Shown here one piece after another: positions 16,334 to 24,452 of a stretch of DNA of 64,000 bases. The notes under the pieces are model-generated. The model saw only the letters and a list, made by a program, of their open reading frames with translations, was not told the origin of the DNA and searched no databases. The DNA is from JBBRHQ01 sp963840235 (GTDB lineage: Bacteria; Actinomycetota; Thermoleophilia; Solirubrobacterales; 70-9), in the NCBI GenBank assembly GCA_963840235.1, contig CAWIYC010000004.1, forward strand, positions 86,371-150,370, written 5' to 3'. Made by a program: the position numbers and the translations under genes. Each line of letters starts with the position of its first letter. Within the stretch, counting starts at the first letter, position 1.

Positions 16334-17068
16334 CTACGTGGCGCCGGCCCTCAATGCTCGATCCACGGGTTTGTCGCCATCGAGCCAGCGTGGCTCTTCG
16401 AAGTCGGCGTATGCCTGGATCGCGCCGTAGATGTGCTGGACCAACCAGGTGCTGCGGCAAACGCTCAATGAGCAGACTCCATAGGGGAGGTTTCGTTTCC
16501 GACCGCTGCTTGAAGTCGGGTAGTGGTTGAGCGTATGCCCCCGAAGTGTGCTCCTCGGCGCGCCAAGGAGGCGGAGCCAGTGATCCTCTATGTCCTCGAT
16601 CGCCAGTCCGTTGTCCAGGTACGCGTTGATGCGGACGCGGAAATCAGCGGGGGCGACTCCCATCGTCTCGACTAGGAACCGCGCGAAGAACCGCAACATG
16701 GCCGGGTCGGAGTTCGAAAGTTGCGCGGTGTTCCGGGACTTTGATCCTTCCGCCCAATAGAGCATGCAACCCGCCAAGTGGAGTGGCTCACGGGCTTGTG
16801 CTCGTTGGCGTCCTTCGGACTGGAACGCTGTCCTTCGGGCCCGGTGTTTGGCAATCCACGTGTCCGCGAACTTTCTGCGGGCTCGGCGACGGTTCCTGAT
16901 CGAGTGCTCTGGGCTGATCGGGATGTCGATGGTCCAGAGATGGACGGTGCCCGACGAGACACCGAGGCGCGCGGCGATCTGCTTCATCGGCATGCCCTCC
17001 TCTGCTCTCAGGCGCCGGGCTTCGGCGAACTCCTCGGCCTTGTATGGCTTCGTTGGCGGAGCGAACAT
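16334..17068 (-). CDS. HTH-containing protein, possibly LAGLIDADG-related
   Basis: A 244-residue protein. Residues 8-45 form a resolvase-like helix-turn-helix (EEGMPMKQIAARLGVSSGTV). A second region starting LAGCMLYWAEGSK (around residue 97) followed by LRFFARFLVETMGV recalls one LAGLIDADG-type half-domain seen in actinobacterial hypothetical proteins; the match is weak. It lies next to the 5' end of tRNA-Glu and its base composition is slightly less GC-rich than its neighbours, which fits an acquired gene. No partner or mobile-element ends were found. Confidence 0.5.
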   Translation of the reverse strand: MFAPPTKPYKAEEFAEARRLRAEEGMPMKQIAARLGVSSGTVHLWTIDIPISPEHSIRNRRRARRKFADTWIAKHRARRTAFQSEGRQRAQAREPLHLAGCMLYWAEGSKSRNTAQLSNSDPAMLRFFARFLVETMGVAPADFRVRINAYLDNGLAIEDIEDHWLRLLGAPRSTLRGHTLNHYPTSSSGRKRNLPYGVCSLSVCRSTWLVQHIYGAIQAYADFEEPRWLDGDKPVDRALRAGAT

Positions 17069-17126
17069 ACGTTCGATTGTGCCGGCGCCATCGGACGGAA
17101 ACGAGCGCCCGTAGACTCCCGCTTGA

Positions 17127-17198
17127 GGCCCCGTCGTCTAATGGCTAAGACACCGGATTTTCGATCCGGCAATCGGAGTTCGATCCTCCGCGGGGCTG
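17127..17198 (+). tRNA. tRNA-Glu (anticodon TTC)
   Basis: A complete cloverleaf: acceptor GGCCCCG pairs with CGGGGCT (one G-T at the end), D-stem GTCT/AGAC, anticodon stem CCGGA/TCCGG around loop TTTTCGA, and T-arm CGGAG-TTCGATC-CTCCG. The anticodon is TTC. CCA is not encoded. The lgt gene begins 21 bp downstream. Confidence 0.95.
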
Positions 17199-17219
17199 TA
17201 CCCACGTGAAAGGTTCGAT

Positions 17220-18011
17220 TTGTACCCCGAGATCCACCTAGGCCCGCTCACCCTCCAGACCTTCGGGATCATGTTCGCGCTCGGCTTCATCGCCGCCGGG
17301 GCGCTGATCGCGAAGCGCCTGCCGGAGCTGGGCAAGCCGGCCGACTGGGCCTACGAGATGTGCTTCGCGGCGCTGATCGGCGGGGTCGTCGGCTCGCGGC
17401 TCTACTTCCTCGTCGACAACTACGACCAGGTCAAGGACGACCTGCTCGGCAACCTCTTCTCCGGCTCCGGGCTGGTCTGGTACGGGGGCGCCATCGGCGG
17501 CGCGATCGCGGTCCTTCTCTGGGCCTGGTACCGGGGCTTCCTCGGCCTCGTCCTGCTCGACGTCTGCGCCCCCTCGCTGGCGATCGGCTACGCGATCGGC
17601 CGCATCGGCTGCCAGCTCTCGGGCGACGGCGACTATGGCAAGGCCTGGGACGGCCCCTGGGCAATGGCCTATCCCGACGGCACCGTGCCGACGACCCAGA
17701 CCGTCCACCCGACCCCGGTCTACGAGACGGTGGCGATGTCGTTCTGCGCCTACCTGCTGTGGCAGCTGCGCGACCGCTTCCGCGCCGGGATCCTGTTCGC
17801 GATCTATCTGATGTACGCCGGGACCGAGCGCTTCCTGGTCGAGTTCATCCGCCGCAACGACCACGTCGCCCTTGGCCTCACCCAGGCGCAGCTGGAGAGC
17901 CTGGCGATGGCCCTCGCCGGCCTCGTCTGGGTGCTGGTGGTCCGCTCCCGCCACGGGACCCTGGCCAAGGACCCCGCCGCCAAGGCCGCCGCCAAGCCGG
18001 CGACGACGTGA
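17220..18011 (+). CDS. lgt: Prolipoprotein diacylglyceryl transferase
   Basis: A 263-residue membrane protein with about seven hydrophobic segments. It attaches diacylglycerol from phosphatidylglycerol to the lipobox Cys of exported prolipoproteins. The Lgt signature is present as GYAIGRIGCQLSGDGDYG (near residue 125; the classical form is GRxGNFxNGE), followed by VHPTPVYE and RFLVEFIRRND. The TTG start at 17220 gives the usual MYPEIxLGPL beginning. A likely client, a lipoprotein with box LLSGC, is encoded at 23.0 kb. The C-terminus is an Ala/Lys-rich tail. Confidence 0.9.
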   Translation: MYPEIHLGPLTLQTFGIMFALGFIAAGALIAKRLPELGKPADWAYEMCFAALIGGVVGSRLYFLVDNYDQVKDDLLGNLFSGSGLVWYGGAIGGAIAVLLWAWYRGFLGLVLLDVCAPSLAIGYAIGRIGCQLSGDGDYGKAWDGPWAMAYPDGTVPTTQTVHPTPVYETVAMSFCAYLLWQLRDRFRAGILFAIYLMYAGTERFLVEFIRRNDHVALGLTQAQLESLAMALAGLVWVLVVRSRHGTLAKDPAAKAAAKPATT

Positions 18012-18767
18012 TCAGAAGGCCGAGCGCAGCATCCCGCCGTCGATCGGGAGCACCGTCCCGGTGACGTAGCCCGCCCGCTCGGAGCAGAGAAAGGCGACCA
18101 GGTCGCCGTACTCCTCCGGCGTCCCCAAGCGCCCCGCGGGCACCTGCTCTCTCGCCGCCTCCTCGGCCGCGTCGAGCGAGCCGTCGGGCCCGGCGAGGCG
18201 CTCGGTCGCGAAGCGGCCGGTGGCGACCGTATTGACCGTGACCCCGTCCCCCGCGACCTCACCGGCCAGCGTCTTGAAGAAACCGATTGCCGCCATCCGG
18301 TGCGAGTTGGAGAGACCGAGACCGGGGATCGGCTCCCGGGTCGAGCTCGAGCCGACGTTGACGATCCGCCCCCAGCCGCGCTCTCGCATTCCTGGCAGGA
18401 CCGCCTCGGCGAGCACCCGGGGCGCCAGCACCAGCGAGCGGTAGGCGTCGATCCAGGCCTCGTGGCCGTGCGCGAGCGCGGCCCCGAACGGCGGGCCGCC
18501 GGTGTTGGTGACGAGGACATCGATCGGGCCCACCGCCTCCTCGACCTCCCCCGGCAGTCGCGCCAGCCGCTCGAGGTCGTCGGTGTCAGCGACGAACGGA
18601 GTGACGTCGCCCGAGATCTCGGCTGCCGCCATCTCCACGTTTTCGCGTGAGCGCGAGGCGATCGCCACCCGCGCGCCCTCCCGCGCCAGCGACTCGGCGA
18701 CCCCGCGGCCGATCCCCTTGCTGCCGCCCATCACCAGCGCGGCGCGGCCACCGAGCCCTAGGTCCAC
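18012..18767 (-). CDS. SDR-family oxidoreductase with altered active site (FabG-like)
   Basis: A 251-residue Rossmann-fold protein. Cofactor motif GGSKGIGRG is near residue 13, NTGGPP replaces the usual NNAG, and catalytic Ser lies in VNVGSSSTREP. The YxxxK motif is absent: the position reads LSNSHRMAAIGFFKTLAGEV, keeping Lys but not Tyr. This pattern fits the FabG-like group with a modified active site. Start GTG 18767 has GGGAGG upstream and overlaps the preceding membrane-protein gene by 10 nt, so the two are probably co-transcribed. Confidence 0.8.
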   Translation of the reverse strand: MDLGLGGRAALVMGGSKGIGRGVAESLAREGARVAIASRSRENVEMAAAEISGDVTPFVADTDDLERLARLPGEVEEAVGPIDVLVTNTGGPPFGAALAHGHEAWIDAYRSLVLAPRVLAEAVLPGMRERGWGRIVNVGSSSTREPIPGLGLSNSHRMAAIGFFKTLAGEVAGDGVTVNTVATGRFATERLAGPDGSLDAAEEAAREQVPAGRLGTPEEYGDLVAFLCSERAGYVTGTVLPIDGGMLRSAF

Positions 18768-19087
18768 GCCGCCTCCCCGCTGGGCAGCCGGGCGCACCAG
18801 AGCGCGAACAGGACCACCGCCAGCGCCGCCCCGAGCCAGTGGATGCCGACCAGCACGGCCAGCAGGCTGGGGATGCCGGCAAGGGCCGCTCCCAGCAGCG
18901 TCATCCCAAGTGGCAGGCCAAGTACCTTCGCCGTCACCAGCGAGCAGATCGCCCAGGCGCCGGGACCGGCCAACCAGCCCCAGTCCTCGAAGAAGCTGTG
19001 GGGGAGCGCGATCGCCAGCGCGATCGAGAGGATCGCCACGCCCGCAGCCTGGATCACCGCCGCCCGCCAGAAGATCGAAACGCTCAT
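18758..19087 (-). CDS. Small hydrophobic membrane protein
   Basis: A 109-residue protein with about four transmembrane stretches (for example AAGVAILSIALAIALPHSFF and TLLGAALAGIPSLLAVLVG). No family motif is recognised. ATG 19087 is preceded by GGGAGAA at good spacing. It overlaps the SDR gene downstream by 10 nt. Confidence 0.65.
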   Translation of the reverse strand: MSVSIFWRAAVIQAAGVAILSIALAIALPHSFFEDWGWLAGPGAWAICSLVTAKVLGLPLGMTLLGAALAGIPSLLAVLVGIHWLGAALAVVLFALWCARLPSGEAAWT

Positions 19088-19112
19088 CCGCCGATTCTCC
19101 CAGCTCTGCCTC

Positions 19113-19183
19113 TCACTCCGACAACCGGGCGGCCTCGAGCGCCTGCGACCTGCGAATGAAGACTGGACCGCAGGATTCGACGA
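19113..19183 (-). pseudogene. 3' remnant of an NTF2/SnoaL-like gene
   Basis: The minus-strand frame ending at the stop 19113-19115 reads SQALEAARLSE, the C-terminal signature of the MSxENVE family. Nothing upstream in that frame resembles the rest of the fold, so only a tail survives. It lies in the otherwise empty 19088-19373 interval, where I see nothing else except a TATATA hexamer near 19332 that may serve the transporter. Confidence 0.4.
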
Positions 19184-19373
19184 CTTCAAGGCGACGCGCA
19201 ACGTCAGCAGCTGGGCCCATCGCTGCCGCGCTTCCGCTCCTTCCCGCTCCGACCTTCCAATCGTGAGCATGCATCGCGGATGACAATGCTCGCGCCGGTT
19301 TGAGTCAGAATTTCGTCCGCAGCTGAGACGGTATATAGGCAGAACGCTGGCTGCACGGCGAGAATGACACGGA

Positions 19374-20240
19374 ATGATCGTCGGACTTGCCCTTGCTCTG
19401 GTTTGCGCGCTCGCGACAAACTTCGCCTTTCTGTTCAAGCACCGCGGCGCAGTCCTGGCGCCGCCCGTGAACGTTGAGCACCCGCTTCGAAGCGCGGCCG
19501 GCCTCTTCCGCTCCAGGTGGTTCACGTTGGGCTGGGTGGTGGCGGCCGGTGCCTGGGGACTTCATGTCGCTGCGCTCGCGCTGGCGCCACTGTCGATCGT
19601 GCAAGCCGTCTTGTCGGGCGGGCTGGTCTTCCTCGCCGTGATCGCCGAGCGCTACTTCGGTTTCCGCCTCGGACGCAGGCAATGGATCGGCCTGCTGATC
19701 ACGGCAACCGGACTTGTGGTCATCGGGCTCACCTCGGGATCGCAGGCCGGCAACGCTCCAGGCTATGCGCTGGCCGCAATGATCGTGGTGGAATGCACCG
19801 TCATTGGCCTCGCTACCGGACTCGCAATCATCTCCGGCCGACTCAGAGTCCTGCGCCCGCGGGAGGGCATGCTCCTCGGGGTAGCCGCCGGCGCGCTGTT
19901 CGGCGTTTCCGACATCGCCCTCAAATTCCTCACCAACGCCGTTGAAGACGGGGCGCTCAAGCTGCTCAGCCCGTGGTCGGTGGCGGCGCTGATCGCATCG
20001 GTGGTCGCCTTCTATGCCTCGGCCCGCAGTCTGCAGATCGGCCCGGGCGTCGTGGTCATTGCGCTCACCTCTGTTGCGGCCAACCTGATCGCGATCGCCG
20101 GCGGCATCCTGGTCTTCCGTGACCCGATCGGCGCGGGGCCCGTGGAGATCACCGGGCGAATGGTCGCTTTTTGCCTAGTGATCGCCGGCGCCGCGCTGAT
20201 GCCTGGGCCCATCCGGGCGACTCATGCAGGGTCGCCTTAG
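19374..20240 (+). CDS. DMT/EamA-type membrane transporter
   Basis: A 288-residue protein with nine to ten hydrophobic helices and little else. Repeated EamA-like features include a first helix GLALALVCALATNFAFLFKH, then IVQAVLSGGLVFLAVIAERYFG and a second half ending VVVIALTSVAANLIAIAGGILVFRDPIGAGP. The family exports or imports small metabolites; the direction and substrate here are unknown. A TATATA hexamer lies about 35 nt upstream of ATG 19374. Confidence 0.75.
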   Translation: MIVGLALALVCALATNFAFLFKHRGAVLAPPVNVEHPLRSAAGLFRSRWFTLGWVVAAGAWGLHVAALALAPLSIVQAVLSGGLVFLAVIAERYFGFRLGRRQWIGLLITATGLVVIGLTSGSQAGNAPGYALAAMIVVECTVIGLATGLAIISGRLRVLRPREGMLLGVAAGALFGVSDIALKFLTNAVEDGALKLLSPWSVAALIASVVAFYASARSLQIGPGVVVIALTSVAANLIAIAGGILVFRDPIGAGPVEITGRMVAFCLVIAGAALMPGPIRATHAGSP

Positions 20241-20251
20241 GCAGGGTCTCC

Positions 20252-20635
20252 TTAGCGCACCACCGCTCGACCTGCCGCGCCGCTCGTCGTTCGCCCGCCA
20301 TTCCTCGCTGGCCGCTCCGGCCTCAGCAGCACGTTGAGCAGGTCGCCGACCTCGCGCTCCTCCACCAGCGGATGCCGCAGGGGAAGCTCAGGCTTGACCT
20401 TGTAGCGGTTTCGCCGGCCATGTCGCTCCCGCAGCACGTAGCCCTCGTCAACCAGCTCGGAGAGGATCCGGTGGGCGGCGCGTTCGGTGATGCCTACCGC
20501 TGTGGCGATATCTCGCAGCCGGATGCCAGGGTCACGAGCCACGCATATGAGGACGTGGGCGTGGTTTGTGAGGAAATCCCAGCGAGATATCGCCGGGGGC
20601 GAGCTCTGCTGTTTGTCTCTTGAAATTGAATTCAT
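20252..20635 (-). CDS. Winged-helix transcriptional regulator (MarR-like)
   Basis: A 127-residue protein with a clear winged helix at residues 18-85 (NHAHVLICVARDPGIRLRDI, then GITERAAHRILSELVDEGYV, and wing RHGRRNRYKV). It lacks a ligand-binding domain, and the C-terminus is basic and disordered. It is divergent from the DUF8129-like gene at 20.7 kb, with an AT-rich 85-bp spacer in which it may bind. Close homologues are common in Solirubrobacterales; regulon unknown. Confidence 0.75.
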   Translation of the reverse strand: MNSISRDKQQSSPPAISRWDFLTNHAHVLICVARDPGIRLRDIATAVGITERAAHRILSELVDEGYVLRERHGRRNRYKVKPELPLRHPLVEEREVGDLLNVLLRPERPARNGGRTTSGAAGRAVVR

Positions 20636-20720
20636 GAATCTATGTTACGTTATATGTCTAATCAGCAGCGGTGGCGCCGCATCATCCGACCCGGCGGGAT
20701 CGCTCGAAAGGACACAACCA

Positions 20721-21260
20721 ATGACCTTCCTCAGCGCCCTCCGCGGTCGACCCTCTGGCTGTGACGCTTCGGCCCAATCGAATTCGGCCGGCGATCCACA
20801 GGGCGATCCAGTCGCGGAGGCACGCCCCCCGATTGCCGGCTATGACCGCCTCGACGTCAGACAGGTAATGGATGGGCTCTCCAACCACTCACAGATCGAG
20901 CTCGAGGCCGTCGAGAGCTATGAGCGGGGTCATAAGGACCGGAAACAGGTGCTGGACAAGTTGCGCTTCATGCGTGGACGCGAGCCGCTCCCAGGCTACG
21001 ACGCTCTCAGCGTCGAGGAGATCGTCGCCGCGCTCAAGGAGGCCAACTTGGCCACGATCAAGAAGGTCCGCGACTACGAGCGGAAGTTCGCCAACCGCCG
21101 TGGCGTCAGGGAGGAGGTCGTCTGCGCTCACCACCTGCGTCAGGAAGCCCAGCCCAAGAGTGCCGTACCGAGCTACCAGCCGCTGGGCGGGGCGCTCGAC
21201 TCAAGCGCTCCCGTCGCAAGCGCTCCCGTCGATGGCCCGGAGAAGAGCGGCCGGCCCTGA
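20721..21260 (+). CDS. Protein with two tandem DUF8129-like domains
   Basis: A 179-residue protein. Two copies of the same 45-residue unit lie at about residues 38-85 (GYDRLDVRQVMDGL then VESYERGHKDRKQVLDKL) and 91-138 (GYDALSVEEIVAAL then VRDYERKFANRRGVREEV). The same unit ends the basic protein at 13.8 kb. The pattern YDxL - RL - L - xVRxYExxxxxR is known from actinobacterial lipid-droplet-associated proteins; molecular function unknown. ATG 20721 has AAAGGA 9 nt upstream. The tail is Pro/Ala/Ser-rich. Confidence 0.7.
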   Translation: MTFLSALRGRPSGCDASAQSNSAGDPQGDPVAEARPPIAGYDRLDVRQVMDGLSNHSQIELEAVESYERGHKDRKQVLDKLRFMRGREPLPGYDALSVEEIVAALKEANLATIKKVRDYERKFANRRGVREEVVCAHHLRQEAQPKSAVPSYQPLGGALDSSAPVASAPVDGPEKSGRP

Positions 21261-21383
21261 CCGACTCGCCAGGAGATTCGGCGGAGTTGGCCAACCGACC
21301 CAGGAGGAGTCACGCGACACGCGACGGGAGGATCGAGAGAGTCCAGGGAATCAGCTTCCGGGAGCCATAGACTTTCGCCCCCG

Positions 21384-21456
21384 GGGCGGTTAGCTCAGTT
21401 GGGAGAGCGCCTGCCTTACAAGCAGGAGGTCACTGGTTCGAGCCCAGTACCGCCCA
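21384..21456 (+). tRNA. tRNA-Val (anticodon TAC), attachment site of the accessory region
   Basis: A complete cloverleaf: acceptor GGGCGGT/ACCGCCC with discriminator A, anticodon stem CCTGC/GCAGG around loop CTTACAA, and T-arm ACTGG-TTCGAGC-CCAGT. The anticodon is TAC. Its last 43 bases (21414-21456) recur exactly at 22862-22904 and 25108-25150, which marks this gene as an integration target that stays intact after insertion. Confidence 0.96.
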
Positions 21457-21594
21457 TCGCCGGAAAGCCAGTTCTCATGCGGAAAGTGGCTGTGTTGGTT
21501 GAGCGAGAGGGCGACGCTTGGGGTGGCCCAAAACGGGTCTGGTGCCTAATGGTGCCTCTCCAGGGATGACTTGGGGCGGACGGCCCGTGGCGGG

Positions 21595-22518
21595 CTACCC
21601 GCGTCCGTGGTGCGGAGCGGCGGGTGCTACTGCGACGTCCCACGGCCTGCCGCCGGTCTTGATGAAGCTCCGGTGCACGTCCGTGCCATTCAGGTTCGCG
21701 CGGCCGATCTTGCCGGTGATGGCGTTTGTCCAGTAGATGTGATGGCCTTCGACGGCGATGCCCCTGGGGCTGCCCTTGCCGGTGGAAATGAACTTCAGGT
21801 GCAGGTCCGTGCCGTTCAGGTTGGCGCGGGCGATCGTGTTGGCGACCTGGTTCGTCCAGTAGATGTGGTGGCCTTGGACCGCGACGCTGAATGGGCCGCT
21901 GTTGCGGCTCCGGATGAAGCTGTTCCTCACGCCCTTGCCGTTGAGCTTGGCGCGGCCGATCGTGTCGATCTTGTCCCTTTCGGGGGTCGTCCAGTAGATG
22001 TGGCGGGCGTTCAACGCGACCCCGAACGCTTCGCCGGTGGGCGAGGTGCTGATGAACTTCGGTTGAACGTGAGTGCCATTGATCCTGGCGCGGCCGATGA
22101 ACGGGCGCCCGCTAGGCCAATAGATGTGGCCCGAATTGACCGCGACGTCGTATGGGCTGAACGGATCGGGAAGGCTCACGAGACTCTGCTGCACGCGCGT
22201 GCCATTGAGCCTGGCGCGACCGATCGTGTCCCTGTTGGTGTCCGCCCAGTAGACGTGGCGGGCGTCCACGGCAATCCCAAGCGGAGTCACGGCACCGGTG
22301 ATGAAGCGCTTGTCGACGCCCGTGCCGTGGAGGCTGGCGCGGCCGATGGTGCCCGTTGTTATGTTCGTCCAGTAGATATGTGCGTCGGCGCGTGGAGCGA
22401 GGGCTAGGGCCGAAACGAGAAACGGGGCGAAAAGCGCCAGCAAGGCGGCGAAGCCAGACGGGAGCGAGCGCACACCTTGCCCGTCCTTCGTGACACCAAC
22501 CAGCTTCAGCTTCATCAT
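21595..22518 (-). CDS. Secreted six-bladed YWTD (LDL-receptor class B-like) beta-propeller
   Basis: A 307-residue protein with a signal-like hydrophobic stretch (GFAALLALFAPFLVSALALA, ending ADA). Six repeats of about 43 residues follow, each with (I/V)YW(T/A/P) and IGRAxLNGT: HIYWTNITTGTIGRAS, HVYWADTNRDTIGRAR, HIYWPSGRPFIGRARI and so on. Six is the number needed to close a YWTD propeller. These domains usually bind partners rather than catalyse. Tandem ATGs at 22518 and 22515 follow GGGCAGGCAG. The gene is the sole cargo of a tRNA-flanked module, so lateral acquisition is likely. Confidence 0.8.
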   Translation of the reverse strand: MMKLKLVGVTKDGQGVRSLPSGFAALLALFAPFLVSALALAPRADAHIYWTNITTGTIGRASLHGTGVDKRFITGAVTPLGIAVDARHVYWADTNRDTIGRARLNGTRVQQSLVSLPDPFSPYDVAVNSGHIYWPSGRPFIGRARINGTHVQPKFISTSPTGEAFGVALNARHIYWTTPERDKIDTIGRAKLNGKGVRNSFIRSRNSGPFSVAVQGHHIYWTNQVANTIARANLNGTDLHLKFISTGKGSPRGIAVEGHHIYWTNAITGKIGRANLNGTDVHRSFIKTGGRPWDVAVAPAAPHHGRG

Positions 22519-22717
22519 CTGCCTGCCCTGCCTTTGCACTTGGTTTTCGGTCCCTCCAACTCGGAATGGGTTGGATGCGAATGTTTGCAGCGCCAGGCCG
22601 AGAGCGCGTCGAGAGGAAACCACACTCCGGCATGTGGATTGGGGCGGTGGGACAGAGGCGTCTCCCGAGACGGGAGGTGGGGAGGATTCCGCCGAGGGAT
22701 CCCAGGCTGGCTGAATA
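22519..22717. other. Intergenic region upstream of the propeller gene
   Basis: No coding frame is convincing here. It holds the presumed minus-strand promoter of the propeller gene and a G-rich stretch around 22655-22695. Longer minus-strand open frames through it end in the propeller gene and are upstream read-through. Confidence 0.4.
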
Positions 22718-22904
22718 GGCACCAAGCCCTATCTGGTGCCTAAATCGACGCATATCCGCACTCATCGGCGACTATCTGGCTGGACCGGAAGGAGCAGACG
22801 AACCCTCTGATCCGGCTCTAGCAAGCCAGAAACCAGGGCAAGAAGCGCATAAGCCTCGCGTCCTTACAAGCAGGAGGTCACTGGTTCGAGCCCAGTACCG
22901 CCCA
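22718..22904 (+). repeat. 187-bp right-end repeat, copy 1 (ends in partial tRNA-Val)
   Basis: It aligns without gaps to 24964-25150. It begins with an inverted repeat GGCACCAAG-N6-CTGGTGCC, continues with spaced ATCGACGC / ATCGGCGAC words that look like iterons, and ends with the exact 43-bp tRNA-Val 3' half (22862-22904). The layout recalls a recombinase attachment region with arm sites. Confidence 0.7.
22862..22904 (+). repeat. Partial tRNA-Val (3' half), att-like copy 2
   Basis: These 43 bases, from CCTTACAAG in the anticodon loop to the discriminator CGCCCA, are identical to 21414-21456. The 5' half of a tRNA is absent, so it is not a functional tRNA. The next 35 bp also resemble the sequence that follows the intact tRNA. 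Confidence 0.85.
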
Positions 22905-22980
22905 TCGCCGGGAAGCCAGTCCTCATTCGGAATGTTGGCTTAAGCCCTGAACCGCAGTTGAAGTCAAGAGGTAGCTTTCG

Positions 22981-24339
22981 TTGAGGATGCGTCGCACGCT
23001 GATACTTCCCCTGCTGCTCGGAGCGGTGCTGTTGAGCGGCTGCGCCGCGCAGCGGCCCGAGGATCCAGTAGTCCTCCCCGGGTCCGACGTGCCCAGGCTG
23101 GCCGGCGCCCAGCCCGGGAAGGTGCTCGCCTACCGCTACTCCAATGGGACCTGGACCCAGGTGCCGGTCCAGGTGGACGAGCGGGCGATGGTCGACCTCG
23201 GGACGGTCTACAACCAGGCGGCGAACGGGGTGCAGGTGCTGACCTATAACGATCCCGGCACCTTCACGGGTCCCGACCCCAACGCGAGCGTCGACGCCAA
23301 CGACGAGATCGCCTTCATGGGGATCGATGCCGGCAACCAGGCGCCGGCGGGCCAGAGCCCGCCGAACGTGGTCTCCGGCTCGGGTGAGGAGATCCGTGTC
23401 CACGATCCCGTCGGCGATCCCCACGACGCCTTCATGTACCTGTACCGGCAGACCGGCAACCTCGACCCCGGCGCGGGCCGGAGCTACGTCGACTACCGGT
23501 TCAACCTGCTCTCGGGCGACTACAAGTCGACCTACCGGCTCAACGACGGGCCCAACCCGGAGGACTCGACGGTCACGACGAGCTTCTACAGCCAGCACTT
23601 CTCGGATCGCTGGGCCGACGACGCGCTGCGGCCGCGGACCAAGGGCGCCACCGGGGTCGACATCCTCGACCGCCACAAGGACCTGTTCGCGCCCGGCATC
23701 TGCGGGCGCAGCGAGGACACCTTCGACGACGCCGAGGGCGCGTTCATTGCCAACAAGAGCGGCCCGGTGCGGGCGATCCGCTCCTACATCGGCGCCAACA
23801 GTGGGCCGCTGACCGTCCGCCAGCACGTCTTCTATGAGCGCCGCGAGGACATCACCACCTATCTCCGAGTCCACGCAATCCCCGGGATCCTCGACTTCTT
23901 CGACTACAGCCCGGCGGCGAGCGGCATGACCTACCGCAGCAGCGCCGCACCCGATGGCACGACCATCGACGGCTTCCCCGAAAGCCCGCCCGCCGGGAAG
24001 ATCGGCTGGGAGACGGTGGACGGGGCGCAGGGCGGCGTTTCGATCGTCCACGCCATCGGCACGGACGCCCCCGGCATCGGCTGGACCTCCTACTACCTCG
24101 ACAAGGCCAACCCCGGGGGTGGCGCCGAGACTCAGTGCACTGGCGATGCCTCGGCCTACGGATCGAGCGGTCCCTGGATCAACCAGGGCATCCCCAACAC
24201 TGACCCGCGCAGTGCTCCGTTCAATACCTTCACCGCGACCCGCACGCTGTTCTTCGAGCTGCCCGGCAAGGCCGACGGCCCCAAGCGCGCCCAGCAGGTC
24301 GCGACGCCGATGCAGATATCGGTCGCTCCGTTCGGCTGA
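22981..24339 (+). CDS. Secreted lipoprotein of unknown function
   Basis: A 452-residue protein with a classical lipoprotein signal: MRRTLILPLLLGAVLLSGC, with Cys in the lipobox LSGC near residue 21, to be modified by Lgt. The mature part is rich in D, G, P and aromatic residues, with VQVDERAMVD, NDEIAFMGIDAG and YVDYRFNLLSGDY; it looks like a beta-rich extracellular domain, but I recognise no family. TTG 22981 has AGAGG 9 nt upstream; ATG 22987 would remove two residues. It is the main cargo of module B. Confidence 0.72.
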   Translation: MRMRRTLILPLLLGAVLLSGCAAQRPEDPVVLPGSDVPRLAGAQPGKVLAYRYSNGTWTQVPVQVDERAMVDLGTVYNQAANGVQVLTYNDPGTFTGPDPNASVDANDEIAFMGIDAGNQAPAGQSPPNVVSGSGEEIRVHDPVGDPHDAFMYLYRQTGNLDPGAGRSYVDYRFNLLSGDYKSTYRLNDGPNPEDSTVTTSFYSQHFSDRWADDALRPRTKGATGVDILDRHKDLFAPGICGRSEDTFDDAEGAFIANKSGPVRAIRSYIGANSGPLTVRQHVFYERREDITTYLRVHAIPGILDFFDYSPAASGMTYRSSAAPDGTTIDGFPESPPAGKIGWETVDGAQGGVSIVHAIGTDAPGIGWTSYYLDKANPGGGAETQCTGDASAYGSSGPWINQGIPNTDPRSAPFNTFTATRTLFFELPGKADGPKRAQQVATPMQISVAPFG

Positions 24340-24452
24340 GGACACCAAGTGGTAACACGAGCCCGCCGAGACGTCGCGGGTTGTATCGGGGCCCCGATTG
24401 CTGCGCGTCTGCCGAGTGATCGGCTGGGGCAGGGCTTGGGCAAGCTCGGGGA

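Larger units (their letters stand above)
21457..22904. mobile_element. tRNA-Val-anchored module A (non-autonomous)
   Basis: This 1,448-bp segment lies between the tRNA-Val 3' end and the first extra copy of its 43-bp 3' half. Its left end (TCGCCGGAAAGCCAG and following) resembles the left end of module B, and its last 187 bp match the last 187 bp of module B. The only cargo is a minus-strand YWTD beta-propeller gene. No integrase or other recombinase is present, so the module would need one in trans. The boundaries follow from the repeats; mobility is inferred. Confidence 0.6.

Noticed and set aside
19204..19419. Small minus-strand frame upstream of the transporter
   Set aside because: It overlaps the transporter start and its promoter region and has no family or signal features.
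22864..24348. A 494-codon minus-strand open frame ending in MGGTGLEPVTSCL
   Set aside because: It is antisense to the lipoprotein gene, and its last residues are the reverse complement of the partial tRNA-Val. This peptide is a known by-product of translating tRNA genes.
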